Of a DNA stretch of 51,579 bases, positions 9,841-21,519 are shown in pieces. Origin of the DNA: Rhizopus sp. PT2906 (lineage: Eukaryota; Mucoromycota; Mucoromycetes; Mucorales; Rhizopodaceae); the NCBI GenBank assembly GCA_025529335.1, contig JAMYHX010000303.1:1-51579 (forward strand), written 5' to 3'. The stretch's first letter is position 1. The number at the start of each line of letters is the position of its first letter. A model generated the notes under the pieces. It did no database searches and was not told the origin of the DNA. It saw nothing but the letters and a program-made list of their open reading frames with translations. A program made the translations under genes and the position numbers.

Positions 9841-12800
9841 TTAGTGTGACACAGTCACCCAACGAGTTCCTTCTCGTCTTTGCTCTACTTGTATAGGTGG
9901 TAATGGCCATCCTTTTGGACCAAAGCTTGGTACCACATAAACCAATTTTCTATCTTGCTTATCTCCAATATACTTTGGAAGTGGGTATTCGAGTGGTCTG
10001 CCATAAGAGCAGAGTCCATGTCCTAATTTGGCAACCCATTTGGCTTCAACTGCTGTGTTCCCTTTTAGCCATGTCTTGCCAGATTTGGATAATTCGCTAT
10101 AGACAAGCATAGCAGGTGGTTCTTGATTAAACAGTGTCGACGTAGGATGAATGAATGCTTCTTCATCGCTCCACATCAATCGATACACCACATGACGTGC
10201 GTTTTTGTATTTCTTGCCTTTTCCACCACCGGTCTCTAGCACATCTTGGCGAATAGCTACTGAATCAATAAATCCAGCCGTAAGAACCTGTCTGAGCACC
10301 TTTAACTGGGTCGAACTGGGTCGTTTCATCTTGGGATCAATGCAGACATCAATGTCGGGAAAGTTGGCAGAGACTAGGTTCGTGAGCTGTCGTCGAAGCT
10401 TGCGAATTTCTTCCATTGCCTTGGGCCTTAAAAAGTTTTCTTCGCAAAACGATGTGGTTGCACCTGCATATTCATATGCAGCTACTGCACTAAGAAGTTT
10501 GAAAATGTCGCTTGAAGGATCTAATGAAGCGTGTTTCTATATAGAATAAGTATCTCTCTCTCTCTTGAAATGTGACTCGATAGTTACCGTCAATGCACCA
10601 AAGTATTTCTTTCTCATCAACTTTCTTTTTGCCTTTTCTATTGCAGCTTCGTTTTGAAGCTGTGCAATTTCTTCATCTTCATCGCTGTCAGCATCGGATA
10701 GTTTGTCTTCTAATTGATAATCTTGGATAAACGGATTTCCCACAGAGAGTGCTGATACAATGGCAATAACATAAGGAAGACATCCGTGCTGTTGTCCAAT
10801 AATAAGCCTAATCATATAAAGATCATTAGTAACTATGAATCAATATGATAAGGCACACACTTACATTTTAGCAAATCGAGGCGTGATAGGGAATAAAGAC
10901 ATGATATGACCAAATTCTGTGATACGCTTCGTGTGTTGATCTACAGCACCGAGATAGCCTAGTAATTTTTCAGCCTTTTGAAGATTCTCTCTTGGAGGCG
11001 GTGTAGGGAATGGAAAATTGACAACATTGTCTATATACATTGATTTCATGTTGAGTACAACACCTTCAATAGGCATACGATCAATTTCTGGTGTAGAAAA
11101 TTGAGGAAATTCATTGTCAAAGACAGCAGAAGAAAACAGACGATAGCAGTGACCAGGACCTGTTCTACCTGCACGACCTGCACGCTGATCTGCAGAGGCC
11201 TTTGAAGTCCAACCGACTTCAAACGATTGTACACCGGTGGCTATGTCGTACTTTCGTTCTTTGCATTTACCACAATCGACTACATATCGAATACCAGGAA
11301 TCGTAACGGATGTTTCTGCAACGTTGGTGGCTACAATACAGAGTCGAGTGCCTTCTGGTGGTGGCTGAAATACACGCAGTTGTGCTTCTGTTGGAAGCAT
11401 AGAGTATAGGGGCAACACATGTAAAGGCGCATCTTTTACAACCTGATCCAGCTCGTCTTCATCAAACCCTTCTGCGATATCATCTTCGTCTTCGCTATCT
11501 GTGTCTATATCAAAATCTTCTTCAACTTGATTTTCACCCAACTCGATAGCTTCTTCTTCAATATCAACTATAGGAAAATATAAGTGAATATTCGTTCTTT
11601 CAACACTTGAATCCGTGTTACCTTTTCCAGCTGGTTGATTCACCTTTTTAGACTCTTTTTCCTGTGCAGCCTCTTGTTGCTTTTGTTCAGCACTAGTTGC
11701 CTTTGCAGGGAGAGCAGGGTATCTCTTTCGAAGCTTCTTACAGAGCTGAGTGATTTCATTTTGACCAGTTAAGAAGACCAAGATACCTCCAGGAGGTAAA
11801 CGCTCATGTATTTTGGTCACCTTTTTATAAGCATCTGCAACATGATCTTCCGGAGTCTTTCTGTTGAAATGGATCGATACGGGATATTGACGAGCATTCA
11901 CATTGATCACGGGTGGTGGTGTAGCAAAGAGGGTCTTGTTTTCTGTAAAGTCAGACACACGGAGCGTGGCTGACATGATGACCACACGAAGTGGTTTGAT
12001 CTTTTCTCTATCTTCACGGCTCATCTGAGCTCTCAGTTTTAACACTCTGCTGAGTACACCGATAAGAATGTCTGTGTTGATGTTGCGTTCGTGCGCTTCA
12101 TCAATGATGATCACCGAGTATTTGGTCAGCAACAAGTCTTGAGACATTTCACGAAGCAACACACCATCTGTCATAAACTTGATGCGCGTTTTATCGGATA
12201 CGGTAGCATCGTAACGAATTTGGTATGATACTTCTTTATCGGACAAGTTCAATTCATCTGCCACACGTTTGGCCATGCTCACGGTAGCAACTCGTCGAGG
12301 CTGAGTGACACCGATGAGGCCAGGATTATCGCTCTCAGGATGAGACCAGCCGGCTTCATACAAGAACTGTGGTACTTGTGTCGTCTTACCAGAACCTGTT
12401 TCACCACAGATAACCACAACAGTGTTGTTTCGGATAGCTTCCATAATCACTTGTTCTTCTCCACAAACAGGTAACTGTAGACGTGCTTCTTGAATCTCTG
12501 GTTTTCTGTTGACATTAACGTAGAAGGGCTATATACACAAAAATGAATAAATGTATCATCATACACTTGAGATCACTCTACCTTGACTTCATCTTTACTC
12601 AAATCTCCTTCTCTGTTGCTCTTCAGTAACTGTACTTTAAGATCATCATATTCCTCTTCCACTCTCTTGGGTATCGGTGCCACAATGCTCTTTGTTGCTT
12701 CAACAACCTGCTCTAAATGTGTTGGTCCTTTCTGTTCCTCCTCTTCGGGTTCAGGTGCTGATCTCTGTGGTTTCGTTTCGACATCATCATCGTCATCATC

Positions 12801-13735
12801 GTCATAGGCAGAATCAGAGCTGTCAAAGGATGAGTCGGATTCAATACCCTTTCTCTGCTTGTATCGTTTTCTGGCAATTTCAGGAATAGTCGACTTCTTC
12901 TTCTTTCTTTTGCGTTTGACAAGATTTAAGGCAGAGCCATCTTGCTTTAAGGCACTTCCTATCACTGGTTCATCCTTTTTCTCCTCCTTTTTCTCAAATA
13001 TGACCTCTTCCATGGGAGGTAGTGATTCTATATCTTTCTCTATAATCAATGGTACATCTGTAGTGGGTGTCAAACCAGCCTTTTGTTCGAGCATCGCCTG
13101 GTGGAGTTTTTCACGAAGGGTCTGACCAGATCGACCGATTAACTTGGATGATTTCAAGAGTTCTGAAGACCATGATGACGTTCTAATAAAAAATGTTAAG
13201 CAGCTTGTTCTATATTGCAGGTGTATTCCTTACGATAGTTTTTCTAATAGTCCTGCTCGAGCCTCTTTTTTCATTTTTTGTTCCTAAAGAAGAGTTAATA
13301 CACAGTGATTGATAATATTTATTCTCTATTTACAATATATTTCTCAAGCTTCTTTCGCTTTTTCTTGGACATGTATTTTTCTGGCTACAAATAACGAATG
13401 AATAACGCTGTATTTAATAATGATTGAACTTACTTGTTTAAAAGAAGGAGCTGTCACTTTTGCAGGCTGTTCCTCTTCTTTCCTAGCACCTGGAATGATC
13501 ATGAGCTCATTGGTATCTCTATAGATCACGAGTTAATTATATTTATATGCAACATTTTGTTTTCTTTTTACTTTGGATCTTGTTTCTTTAGTTGTTGTTG
13601 AACTGCAGGAGCAAGTTCAGGATCAAATGCTGCGACACCAAGACCACCGTCTCTGGCTTTTGGATGAGGTCGTTGAGTTGGACGAAGAGAGGAAGCTCGA
13701 GCTTTCTCATTGAATCTAGGTCTTGATCTTCCCAT
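9841..13735 (-). CDS. ECM16: DEAH-box RNA helicase of the SSU processome (Dhr1/DHX37)
   Basis: Multi-exon gene of about 1,190 residues, start MGRSRPRFNEKARASSLRP. Order of parts: basic N-terminus, a KYMSKKKRKKLEKYI block, LLKSSKLIGRSGQTLREKL, acidic Asp stretch, then the helicase core with Walker A GETGSGKTTQVPQFLYEAGW, motif Ib TQPRRVAT, DEAH, SAT, FLTGQNEI, VATNVAETSVTIPG and QRAGRAGRTGPGHCYRL. An acidic insert (EEDFDIDTDSEDEDD) sits between the RecA domains, as in this subfamily. HA2 and OB-fold regions follow, ending RWVTVSH. Dhr1/DHX37 unwinds U3 snoRNA from pre-18S rRNA in the nucleolus. Introns include those near 13570-13519, 12530-12580 and 10815-10860; not all junctions were refined. 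It diverges from ESF2, a factor of the same particle. Confidence 0.93.
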
Positions 13736-13943
13736 ACTTTATGTTCAATCAAAAGAGAGAGAGAGAGAGAGATAATTTCTATATACACAATTAAAACTCC
13801 CAAAGAGGATTTCATGTCACAAATTATGCGAATGTGTGTGCACATCTTGCCCTTTATTTTTCACTCCGATCTAAGCCTTGACAATGCGGGCCTTATGCGC
13901 CACAGAAAACAGACCCTTTTTTTTTTTCTCGATTCTTCAACTC
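13736..13943. promoter_or_regulatory. Bidirectional promoter between ECM16 and ESF2
   Basis: Only 208 bp separate the two start codons. The ECM16-proximal part contains a (GA)n tract (13753-13772), which reads as (TC)n in the ECM16 leader. The ESF2-proximal part has a T-run followed by CTCGATTCTTCAACTC just before its ATG. Any regulatory sites for both genes must be shared or adjacent. Confidence 0.55.
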
Positions 13944-15080
13944 ATGCCCAGTAACGAAAAAGAGCAGGATCTTTTTGGATTCAATAACGACAGTGAAGAA
14001 GAAAACGATCTTTCTTTGGATGAAGAACAAGATTCTAGATTTTCAAAAACTAAACTTCAAAAGGGATCCTTAGCTGATGAAAGCGATGCCTCTAGCGATG
14101 AAGAAAGTGAAACTGAGGATCAACAAAAAGAAGAATCAGACAATGATCAACAAGAGTCAGACAATGATCAAGAAGGATCAGACAAGGATCAACAAGAGCA
14201 AGAAGAATCTGATGACGAGGCTGAAAATGATCAACAAGATCAACTGTCAGACATGGAAGGATACGATGCACCTGATAATTTATCTGATTTTGGTGTGATA
14301 TCAACAGGAAAGAATAAAAAGAAGAAAAAGATCAAGGCACTTACGCCTGAAGAACTGGAGAAATTCGAAAAGGCTCGAAAGAAGACGGGTGTTTGTTATT
14401 TGTCTCGTATACCATTATTTATGCCTCCTAGTCGTGTCAGAGAGCTCTTGAAGAAGTATGCTGATATTGGCCGTATTTACTTGGTGCCTGAAGGTATTGT
14501 TATAAAAACACAAGATGATGCGTTACTCATCTTTAGTTAGATCCAAAGATTACTGCCAAGCGTAAAAAGTATACCAAAAATAATAGACGAAACTATATTG
14601 AAGGATGGGTAGAATTCAAGGATAAAAGAGATGCAAAGGCAGTGGCAGAGCATTTGAATATGAAACAGATTGGAGGCAAAAGAAAGAGTCGTTATTATGC
14701 AGAAATGTGGAATATCAAATACTTGCCCAAGTTTAAATGGCATCACTTGACAGAACAAATGGGTAAGAAAGAAAGGAATGTATTATGCATGACTAACCAC
14801 TGTATTATGAATAGCATATGAGAAACAGGCACGTCAACAGAGATTGAGAAATGAAATTGCACAGACAAGTCGTGAAAACAAGACATACATTCAAAATGTG
14901 GCTAAAGCCAAGATGCTCGAGAGTATCAAGGAAAGAAAGAGAAAGAAGGATGCTAATGCAGAAGGAAATGAAGTCAAGGTTAGACGAGTATTCGAACAAA
15001 GAGAAAAGGTTGAAAGAGAAGTTCAACCTGTGGATGACAGCGTTAAGGGCCTTTTGGGTACTATTTTCTCAAAGAAATAA
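13944..15080 (+). CDS. ESF2: Pre-rRNA processing RRM protein Esf2/ABT1
   Basis: Three exons (13944-14493, 14541-14762, 14815-15080) give 345 residues. An acidic, Gln/Asp/Ser-rich N-terminal third contains repeats of DNDQQESDNDQEGSDKDQQ type. After a basic run (KNKKKKKIKALTPEELEKFE) comes the RRM: TGVCYLSRIPLFMPPSRVRE, LLKKYADIGRIYLVPED, an internal basic insert, NYIEGWVEFKDKRDAKAVAE and LNMKQIGGKRKSRYYAEMWN, with KYLPKFKWHHLTEQ. The C-terminal helix is basic (QRLRNEIAQTSRENKTYIQN). Esf2 is an SSU-processome component that stimulates the Dbp8 helicase in early 18S maturation; ABT1 is the animal counterpart. An in-frame ATG at 13878 exists, but MPSNEKE is preferred because the extension encodes a poly-Phe segment typical of leader DNA. 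Confidence 0.93.
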
Positions 15081-15319
15081 AATCTTTTTGTTAATATACA
15101 GTTTATTTAATGTACACATAAACTACACTGTTGATACATATTTACGTCATTGTTGTAGAGAAAAAGATGACCAGATATCTTGACTTTTTTTTTTTGAGGG
15201 AGGGAGGGGCGGAAGACTTTATTGTAACATAATGATGTGTGTATGAGTGTTGAGAAAAAAAAAAAAGAAAAGGAGGAGGAATAGTTGCACTTGCGTGGAA
15301 AATACAGTAGGGTATAAGA

Positions 15320-17626
15320 TCATGATTTTCTATAGAACTTGTTTTGTTCCAACAGACACTCATTAGGAATCGTAAAATTGGATTGCTTCCTGTTTTCATC
15401 TATAGTCATCCACATATAAAGCAATCGGGACTTTTTAGCTTCGATTTCATTTAAAAGCGCATCCACTTTATCAATATCTTCTTGTCGAGCATTCTCATTT
15501 TGCAGATAAGCAGCATTTGCCTTGGCTACGTAATCAGCACAGTTGGGATCATCCAAGTCCATGCCTTGTCCCAATACTTCATCGCGTGCTTGCTTCAGCA
15601 GGTTGAAATACTCAGGATTGATTTCTATCAGGCGCTTATTGAGCTCTCTAAATGCTCTCTGTTCAGAAATAAACTTTTTGCAATACGCTGTGAATCGTTT
15701 TTGATCGGGGATTTTGGTAATTGTACCCGTCGCATCCTGTGGCAGGACTGTATCTATGCGTGATGAGACTGGAGTACACAGTTGAGGTCCAACGTCCCCA
15801 GCTGCATCTGAAGGTGTAGGAGTGATCGTGCCTTCTTTTTCTTTAGCAGGAGAGTACGCGGGACTATCGTAATAGGGTGATTCTGTTGTTGATGCGTTTG
15901 AAACCATATCAGGTGTTGCACCATGGCTATTATCGGGCATAGGCGTGCGTTCAGATGAAGAAGATGCTGCTTTATGCACTCTCCCCACAGGAGATCCGTA
16001 CTGACGGTCTTCATGAACCATACCCGTGGGCGATGTCGCTGGACGTGTGGCTGATAGATGAGGTGAGAGCCTTTTGTTATCGTCTGATCGGTATGGTGAC
16101 ACCGATAGCGCACTGTGTCTCCCATTAGGCGAATCAAGATGACCGTTTGGTACAGAAAGCTTCCCATTCTTTGTGCTCCTCGAGACGGATGATGAGGACT
16201 GTATACCTCGTTTCGAAGGATTAAGCATTCTCCGTCGCTGTTCTTCTAGTTTGGATCGCTTTCTTGCTAACGAACTACTATGATTGCCACTGCTACTACT
16301 ACTGCTATTATTATTATTATTATTATTGACCTTTTGAGACGATGATACAGGAACTGAAGTAGATAAAGACTTGTTGTTTCGAGGAGCAAGATTATCATAA
16401 ATTGGATCGGATTTGGGTATCTTTAAAAGCTTATATGCTTCCATTGCATTCTTTACTGCTGTTTTTCTGTCATCACTTGTATAATGAGGCCAGTCCCAAA
16501 TATCCAATTTGGCATATTGCTGAGGTCGTAAACAATAAGAGTCTCTTGGATTGGTAAGACGAATACCAATCTATAATGATTCAATTGTTTATAAAAAGTT
16601 TCTAAATAGAAAAAACGTTACCTTTGCCACAATCGATTCCACTTCCTGAACTGAGGCTTTACAGGCTTTACATAGATACTGAACCGTGAATGCTCCCAAC
16701 GCCAATTGATAACGTAAACGATCATGAAGTGACGCCTTTAGGTCTGATGGCTCATCTATTTCTTCATACTCCATTGATTTTCGTTTCAGACTTTTTGTTT
16801 CCTCTGGTGATAGGGAGACGCGTTTAGATTTATGAGATCGCACGGGTGATCGTGCATCATGATCACTAGCAGCAGATTCAATATCTTTATGTCGTTTTGG
16901 AGAATCCAGTTCATGACTGTTGGGAGGGCTTGTTTTCTTTATTATGGATGTACTTTCAGAGGAGTTATGTAAAGGTGGGGTATATGTGCCAATGGACGGA
17001 CCAGAAGGTTGCTTTGTGAGTGGAGGTGTATAGAACCCATAATCTGCCTTTTTTCCTTTTTTGCTAGGCATTGTTTTACTCTTTTTAGCGTTTGATATTG
17101 ATCGATCGATTGCTGCTGCCGTTTCAATATCAATCAGCTTTGTTTGTCTTGCTTTCTTTGCATTCGCCAATTCTTCCGTCATGTGTCTGATCCGTTTCCT
17201 TTCCTCTTGTAGTCGATTGTCTGGTGAAGGCTTGGATGAGTCAAGCGTGTGCCTGGATGCAGGAGATAAGAGACCTTCTTTTATGGGTGAACTCGATTTT
17301 TTGTTTTTCGGTTTTTCTTGTACTTTTGTGACAATGGCCAAGGAAGAAGTAGCCTTTCCCAAGCATTCGAGTTTGTTTGGTTGAACTTTGATGTAAACGG
17401 GTTTTTGTCCATGTTCTTGATTTGGTTTAACGTCAACTTGAAGAGTGGATGTCGAGAATGTCTATAAAAGAAGCATTAGTCCGGAGAATTTAAGTTGAAT
17501 ATATGTATATATGCTTACAATAAAACCATTATCTTTTCGTGATAGATTGATTTTACTACATTTTGCTAATTCTTTAAATGTTTTTGCGTCAAGTTTAAAT
17601 CTGTACAACTTCAAATCTTGAGACAT
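15320..17626 (-). CDS. RNA polymerase II elongation factor ELL
   Basis: Three exons (17626-17519, 17461-16622, 16570-15320) give 732 residues. The N-terminal ELL domain begins LKLYRFKLDAKTFKELAKCS and includes the mid block LHDRLRYQLALGAFTVQYLC then KLDIWDWPHYTSDDR, matching the LRERxxHLLALxPY and DWPxYxxxDR signatures of animal ELL proteins. A long Ser/Pro-rich linker with poly-Asn and poly-Ser follows. The last 110 residues form a helical module (FTAYCKKFISEQRAFRELNK to EIEAKKSRLLYMWM) in the position of the occludin/ELL homology domain. ELL raises the catalytic rate of Pol II by suppressing pausing and acts with EAF in (little/super) elongation complexes. ELL occurs in fission yeast and early fungi but not in budding yeast. 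Confidence 0.85.
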
Positions 17627-18012
17627 TGCTGACTATGCTTGTTTAAAATAAGGACAACTTTGTTTGTTTTTAAATAAGAGAAAAAGGAGAAAGGGAATTT
17701 TCTTTTTGCATGAAAGATAAAGTCACAAGTTTTTTTTTTCTATTAGAAAATCGTGAACTTTTTTTTCAACAAAAACAAAAAGGAAACAAAGAAACAAAGA
17801 AACCAAGAGAGAGAGAGAGAAAGAGAGAGAGTGTGTATGTGTCTTTGCGGGCTTTGGAAAAATTAAGAGCGGAAATTAGAATATTAGATCGTTCTTATTG
17901 GTCAATGGATCATAACCTTATCATTCCCAAATAGATGGTTGATATTATCAATTAGAAAAAAAAGAGAATAAATATACATTTTATTGATTCTAAATAAATG
18001 GTATTTCTTTGT
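17627..18012. other. Intergenic: ELL upstream region and MET10 3' region
   Basis: The segment contains a T-run, an AAGAGAGAGAGAGAAAGAGAGAGAG-like purine tract near 17804-17832, and an ATTGG (CCAAT complement) at about 17898-17902. The open frame 17710-17934 shows no family motif and is compositionally like leader DNA. No gene is supported. Confidence 0.5.
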
Positions 18013-21000
18013 TTAATACACTTCGAGAATATAAGTTTCCTTTTCTTTCCATTCTTCAATAAGAGCTGAAGCCTTGGCTGCATCAACACCACCAAACTTG
18101 ACAAGACCATGAACAACCGCATCCTTTACATCAGGTACTGGCCAAGTAGGACCACAGAGATAGAAATGACCCTTTTGATTCAATAGATAATCAGCCAACA
18201 TGGCTGCATCTTCCTTCATCTTGTGTTGAATATAAATCTTTTCCTTTTGATCACGAGAGAAGGCAAGTCCCATATGAGAAAGAGTACCATCTGCATGATA
18301 AGCTTCGAGTTCTTCACCATAGAGGTATTCCATGGATCGATGACGAGAACCAAAGTAAAGGACGACAGGACCAATCTTCTTACCAGCTGCCTTGGCCAAA
18401 TAACGCTCTTGAATGAAGGCACGGAAGGGAGCCATACCAGTACCAAGACCGGCCATGATCACAGGCTGACTGTCAAGAGGAGGCAGTTTCATCACAGAAG
18501 GCTTGATGGACACAGTCACTTGATCACCAATAGCCAAGTTTGACAAATAACGAGTACATTGACCATAGCGTTTCTTGCCACTCTTGGTTTCCCAATCGAC
18601 AGCAACAACAAGTAAGTGAACAGCATTGTTGTACATCTTTTGAGAAGAGGCAATTGAGTAGTGACGAGGCTTGATAGGTGCAACCAATCGGACGAGATCT
18701 TCCACAGAGGGCTTGGCCGAACTGAACTCACGGAGCAAGTCCTCATAGGTCGTCGTATCATCCACACGCTGCTTAAAGTCTTCTTTACCTTCGGGTGAGA
18801 CCAGGTACAGGAGTTGTTCTCGTTCAGCAGGATCCGTCGCAAAGGAAGCCAAGGACTCATAGAACTTCTTGGAGGGACGGCCAAAGATATCCAAGGTCTG
18901 AGCAAACAATTGGAAGATGGTACGGGATTCTTGGTTTCCGCTTTCGGGGTGCTTGATCGAGATCACATCGTTTCCGTTGAGACCATACCAGTCCAAGAAG
19001 GCTTGAACATCTTGATAATCGTTATGACCATGGACACCAAGAGCATCACCCAGCTCGTAGCGCAAGTTGGAACCCGTCGTGTCGAATTCGAGATGGAAGA
19101 CGTTACGATCGTAGCTTGTGGGCGTCAATCGCTTGTTGACCATCACCTTGATCACATAGGTCTTCTCATGCAAGTCGGGACGGACAGCTTGTTCAGTCTT
19201 GTAAGCTTCGTTAAACATCAATTGCCATGCAGCCTTGTGCCATTTGCCACTTTCAACACCTTCGCTTTCCTGCTCTTCTTCACCTTTGCCCAAGTCTTGC
19301 TGTTCGACAGGTTCAACCACCAAACGATTCAATGGAACACTGGGCAAAACTGTATCATTGATTTCGAGAATCGTCCAGGGAGGCAAGAGTTCAACCGCGG
19401 CCAGTTCGTTAGTGACGGCATTCACCAGATCGTTCAAGAGAGCGACGAGAGCTACCTTCTTTTCACCAGGTTCCTTGTACACGCGAGCGAGTTGTTCTGC
19501 GGGGTTCTTGGCCTTTTGATGAAGGATCAAATAGACAGCTTCCCAGACGAGATGTGTAGACTTGACGTTGAGACCAAGGTCTTGAGCGATACGAGCAGCG
19601 TCGATGGTATACAACTTGGCATTGAGTTCAGTCAACTTGAGCTTGAATTCGTTTGTCAAAACAGGCTCGAGCTCATCACCATGCTTCCAGGGACCATGGA
19701 GGACGACGGTAGGGTTCTTGGCAGCGTTGGCAAGTGTATCGTATTCCTTGACAAGAGAGACGTTGTGTATAGCTACGTACTGATGCTTGCTGGCAGGACC
19801 GGCTTGAACATGCGTGTGAACCACAGGACCGCCCACATGGTATCCGTCACGGGTCGTACGAGCCTTGACATGACTGTGGCTTGAGAGATGAGCAGCAGCA
19901 GCAGGTACAGAGCCATCCTGCTCGAGATCCCAAAAGACGGCGCTCCAGGCACCGTCAAGGACGATGTCTTCATCGGATTGGACAAACGGTTCGGCGGCAA
20001 GGTTAATGAAGGTTTCATGTTCGGCAGCCTTGACGAGAGGGGCCATATGAGCAGCTTGAAGGTGGTCAAATGTAGCAGCTTGAGCACTCACTAAACGTGG
20101 ACGTTGGTCATGAGCAAGAGGACCGAATCGGATCGAGGCAGCAACGTCTTGATAGAGAGGACCATTGAAAGCGTACAGACCAGCACCTTCTTCTAAAACA
20201 ACCAAGCGACGAGTGGTCTTGGGCAAGGCATGAATCAAGTCAGATTCAGACCATGGACGGAACAGACGAACGTTCAAGAGACCAACCTTGGCAAGAGTGG
20301 AGCCAACGGCATGTTGAAGTGAGTCAGAAGCAGATGCACGCAAGGTGACCAAAACGGTATCAGCATCGGAAGCACCAACGTATTCAAAGGGTTTGTATTG
20401 TCCGAGGGCTTTTTGGGCAACTTGGTAAGGGTCTTGGATATCATTGATAGCTTCCAGTTGTGCAAGGTGGGTATAGCTTGTCAAGTTAACCTTTTCGATC
20501 TGTTTAGAAGCAGAGACACCGTTGAAGAAGTGGATGACAGGCAAACGGGCAGAATAAGCGATTTGGTGTGCAGAAATGGCCATGTCATGAGCTTCTTGAG
20601 CACTTGAAGAGGAAAGTAAGATGGCACCTGTGTTACGAGCAGCAGCCAAGACGGCATCTACGTTTGGACTCACGACCAAGTCTTGGTCAACAGATTGAGC
20701 AGCGACATGGAAAACGATGGGTTGACGTTGAGCAGCTAATGCATACAAGTTGGGAACCATGGAGAGAAGAGCATTAGAAGAGGTCAAGACGGTGAGACGC
20801 TTGGTAGGATCTTGAGCAAGTGCACCCTGAACGGCTTGAAGAGCACCAAAACGAGTGTCCATTTGAACAAGCTTGACCAATTCGTTCTTTGCGTTACGAA
20901 CTTGACCATATTCCTTTAATTCTTGACCCAGATAGTTGTTACCAGTGAGACCAGGATAGAGAAAGATAAGATCAGAAAGACCATAAGCAACGTAACCAAT

Positions 21001-21273
21001 AGCATGATTTGCGTTGATTAAACGAGCATTCTGAGTAGAAAAGATGTATTCAAGTGCATCCTTCACTCTGGATTCAAGCAAGATGGTTTGATCTTCATCC
21101 ACAATGGTAGCTTGACTTTCTGCAGTAGATGAGCTGTCGCTGGATTCCTTGATCAGTTCAGCTGTTACTGCCTTGACAAGATCTGGTGATAGATCTACCT
21201 TTTGATGAGGACTATTAGTAGGAACAGCCTTGCTTTTGACAAGTGAAGCAACGAGTGCGACTGAAGCAAGCAT
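18013..21273 (-). CDS. MET10: Sulfite reductase [NADPH] flavoprotein (alpha) subunit
   Basis: A single uninterrupted exon of 1,086 residues, close to yeast Met10 (about 1,035). The first 430 residues are a pyruvate:ferredoxin-oxidoreductase-like region (NHAIGYVAYGLSDLIFLYPG, RFGALQAVQGAL, LTSSNALLSMVPNLYALAAQ). A linker follows, then the FAD-binding ferredoxin-reductase module: LGDALGVHGHN, PRHYSIASS (RxYS FAD signature), GQCTRYLSNL and the NADPH-binding GLGTGMAPFRAFIQER, VLYFGSRHR and FYLCGPTWPVPD, ending with the aromatic TYILEVY. It passes electrons from NADPH via FAD to the sirohaem subunit, reducing sulfite to sulfide for cysteine and methionine synthesis. As in yeast, no flavodoxin domain is present; in yeast that domain sits on the beta subunit. 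A TTATAAAT element on the minus strand (21336-21328) lies about 55 bp upstream of the start. Lack of introns is unusual in this window. Confidence 0.95.
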   Translation of the reverse strand: MLASVALVASLVKSKAVPTNSPHQKVDLSPDLVKAVTAELIKESSDSSSTAESQATIVDEDQTILLESRVKDALEYIFSTQNARLINANHAIGYVAYGLSDLIFLYPGLTGNNYLGQELKEYGQVRNAKNELVKLVQMDTRFGALQAVQGALAQDPTKRLTVLTSSNALLSMVPNLYALAAQRQPIVFHVAAQSVDQDLVVSPNVDAVLAAARNTGAILLSSSSAQEAHDMAISAHQIAYSARLPVIHFFNGVSASKQIEKVNLTSYTHLAQLEAINDIQDPYQVAQKALGQYKPFEYVGASDADTVLVTLRASASDSLQHAVGSTLAKVGLLNVRLFRPWSESDLIHALPKTTRRLVVLEEGAGLYAFNGPLYQDVAASIRFGPLAHDQRPRLVSAQAATFDHLQAAHMAPLVKAAEHETFINLAAEPFVQSDEDIVLDGAWSAVFWDLEQDGSVPAAAAHLSSHSHVKARTTRDGYHVGGPVVHTHVQAGPASKHQYVAIHNVSLVKEYDTLANAAKNPTVVLHGPWKHGDELEPVLTNEFKLKLTELNAKLYTIDAARIAQDLGLNVKSTHLVWEAVYLILHQKAKNPAEQLARVYKEPGEKKVALVALLNDLVNAVTNELAAVELLPPWTILEINDTVLPSVPLNRLVVEPVEQQDLGKGEEEQESEGVESGKWHKAAWQLMFNEAYKTEQAVRPDLHEKTYVIKVMVNKRLTPTSYDRNVFHLEFDTTGSNLRYELGDALGVHGHNDYQDVQAFLDWYGLNGNDVISIKHPESGNQESRTIFQLFAQTLDIFGRPSKKFYESLASFATDPAEREQLLYLVSPEGKEDFKQRVDDTTTYEDLLREFSSAKPSVEDLVRLVAPIKPRHYSIASSQKMYNNAVHLLVVAVDWETKSGKKRYGQCTRYLSNLAIGDQVTVSIKPSVMKLPPLDSQPVIMAGLGTGMAPFRAFIQERYLAKAAGKKIGPVVLYFGSRHRSMEYLYGEELEAYHADGTLSHMGLAFSRDQKEKIYIQHKMKEDAAMLADYLLNQKGHFYLCGPTWPVPDVKDAVVHGLVKFGGVDAAKASALIEEWKEKETYILEVY

Positions 21274-21519
21274 AGATAAAGTATAGGAAAGAAGTAAAGC
21301 AAGGGGACAAAATAAAAATCAATTGGGATTTATAATAGCACGCCATTGAAGTGAAACTATCCATTCATAAAAGATAAAAATTGCGCCATTGCCTCTCCGA
21401 CATGGCTCATTTTAATGACATTAAATGATGATCGATTCCCATTGGATAAAGGTATTTTGCCTGTTTTTACACTTGTAAAATCTATGTTTTCTTTTTTTTT
21501 TTTTTCTTTGCCTTATGAT

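Noticed and set aside
15754..16167. 137-codon frame, minus strand
   Set aside because: An alternative frame of the Ser/Pro-rich linker of the ELL gene; the true frame joins two conserved ELL domains.
17710..17934. Possible small gene between ELL and MET10
   Set aside because: Composition matches purine-rich leader DNA (GAGAGA tracts), with no family motif and no splice continuation.
18814..19884. 356-codon open frame on the + strand
   Set aside because: It lies antisense within the MET10 exon. Its protein has no motif, while the minus strand carries a complete conserved enzyme.
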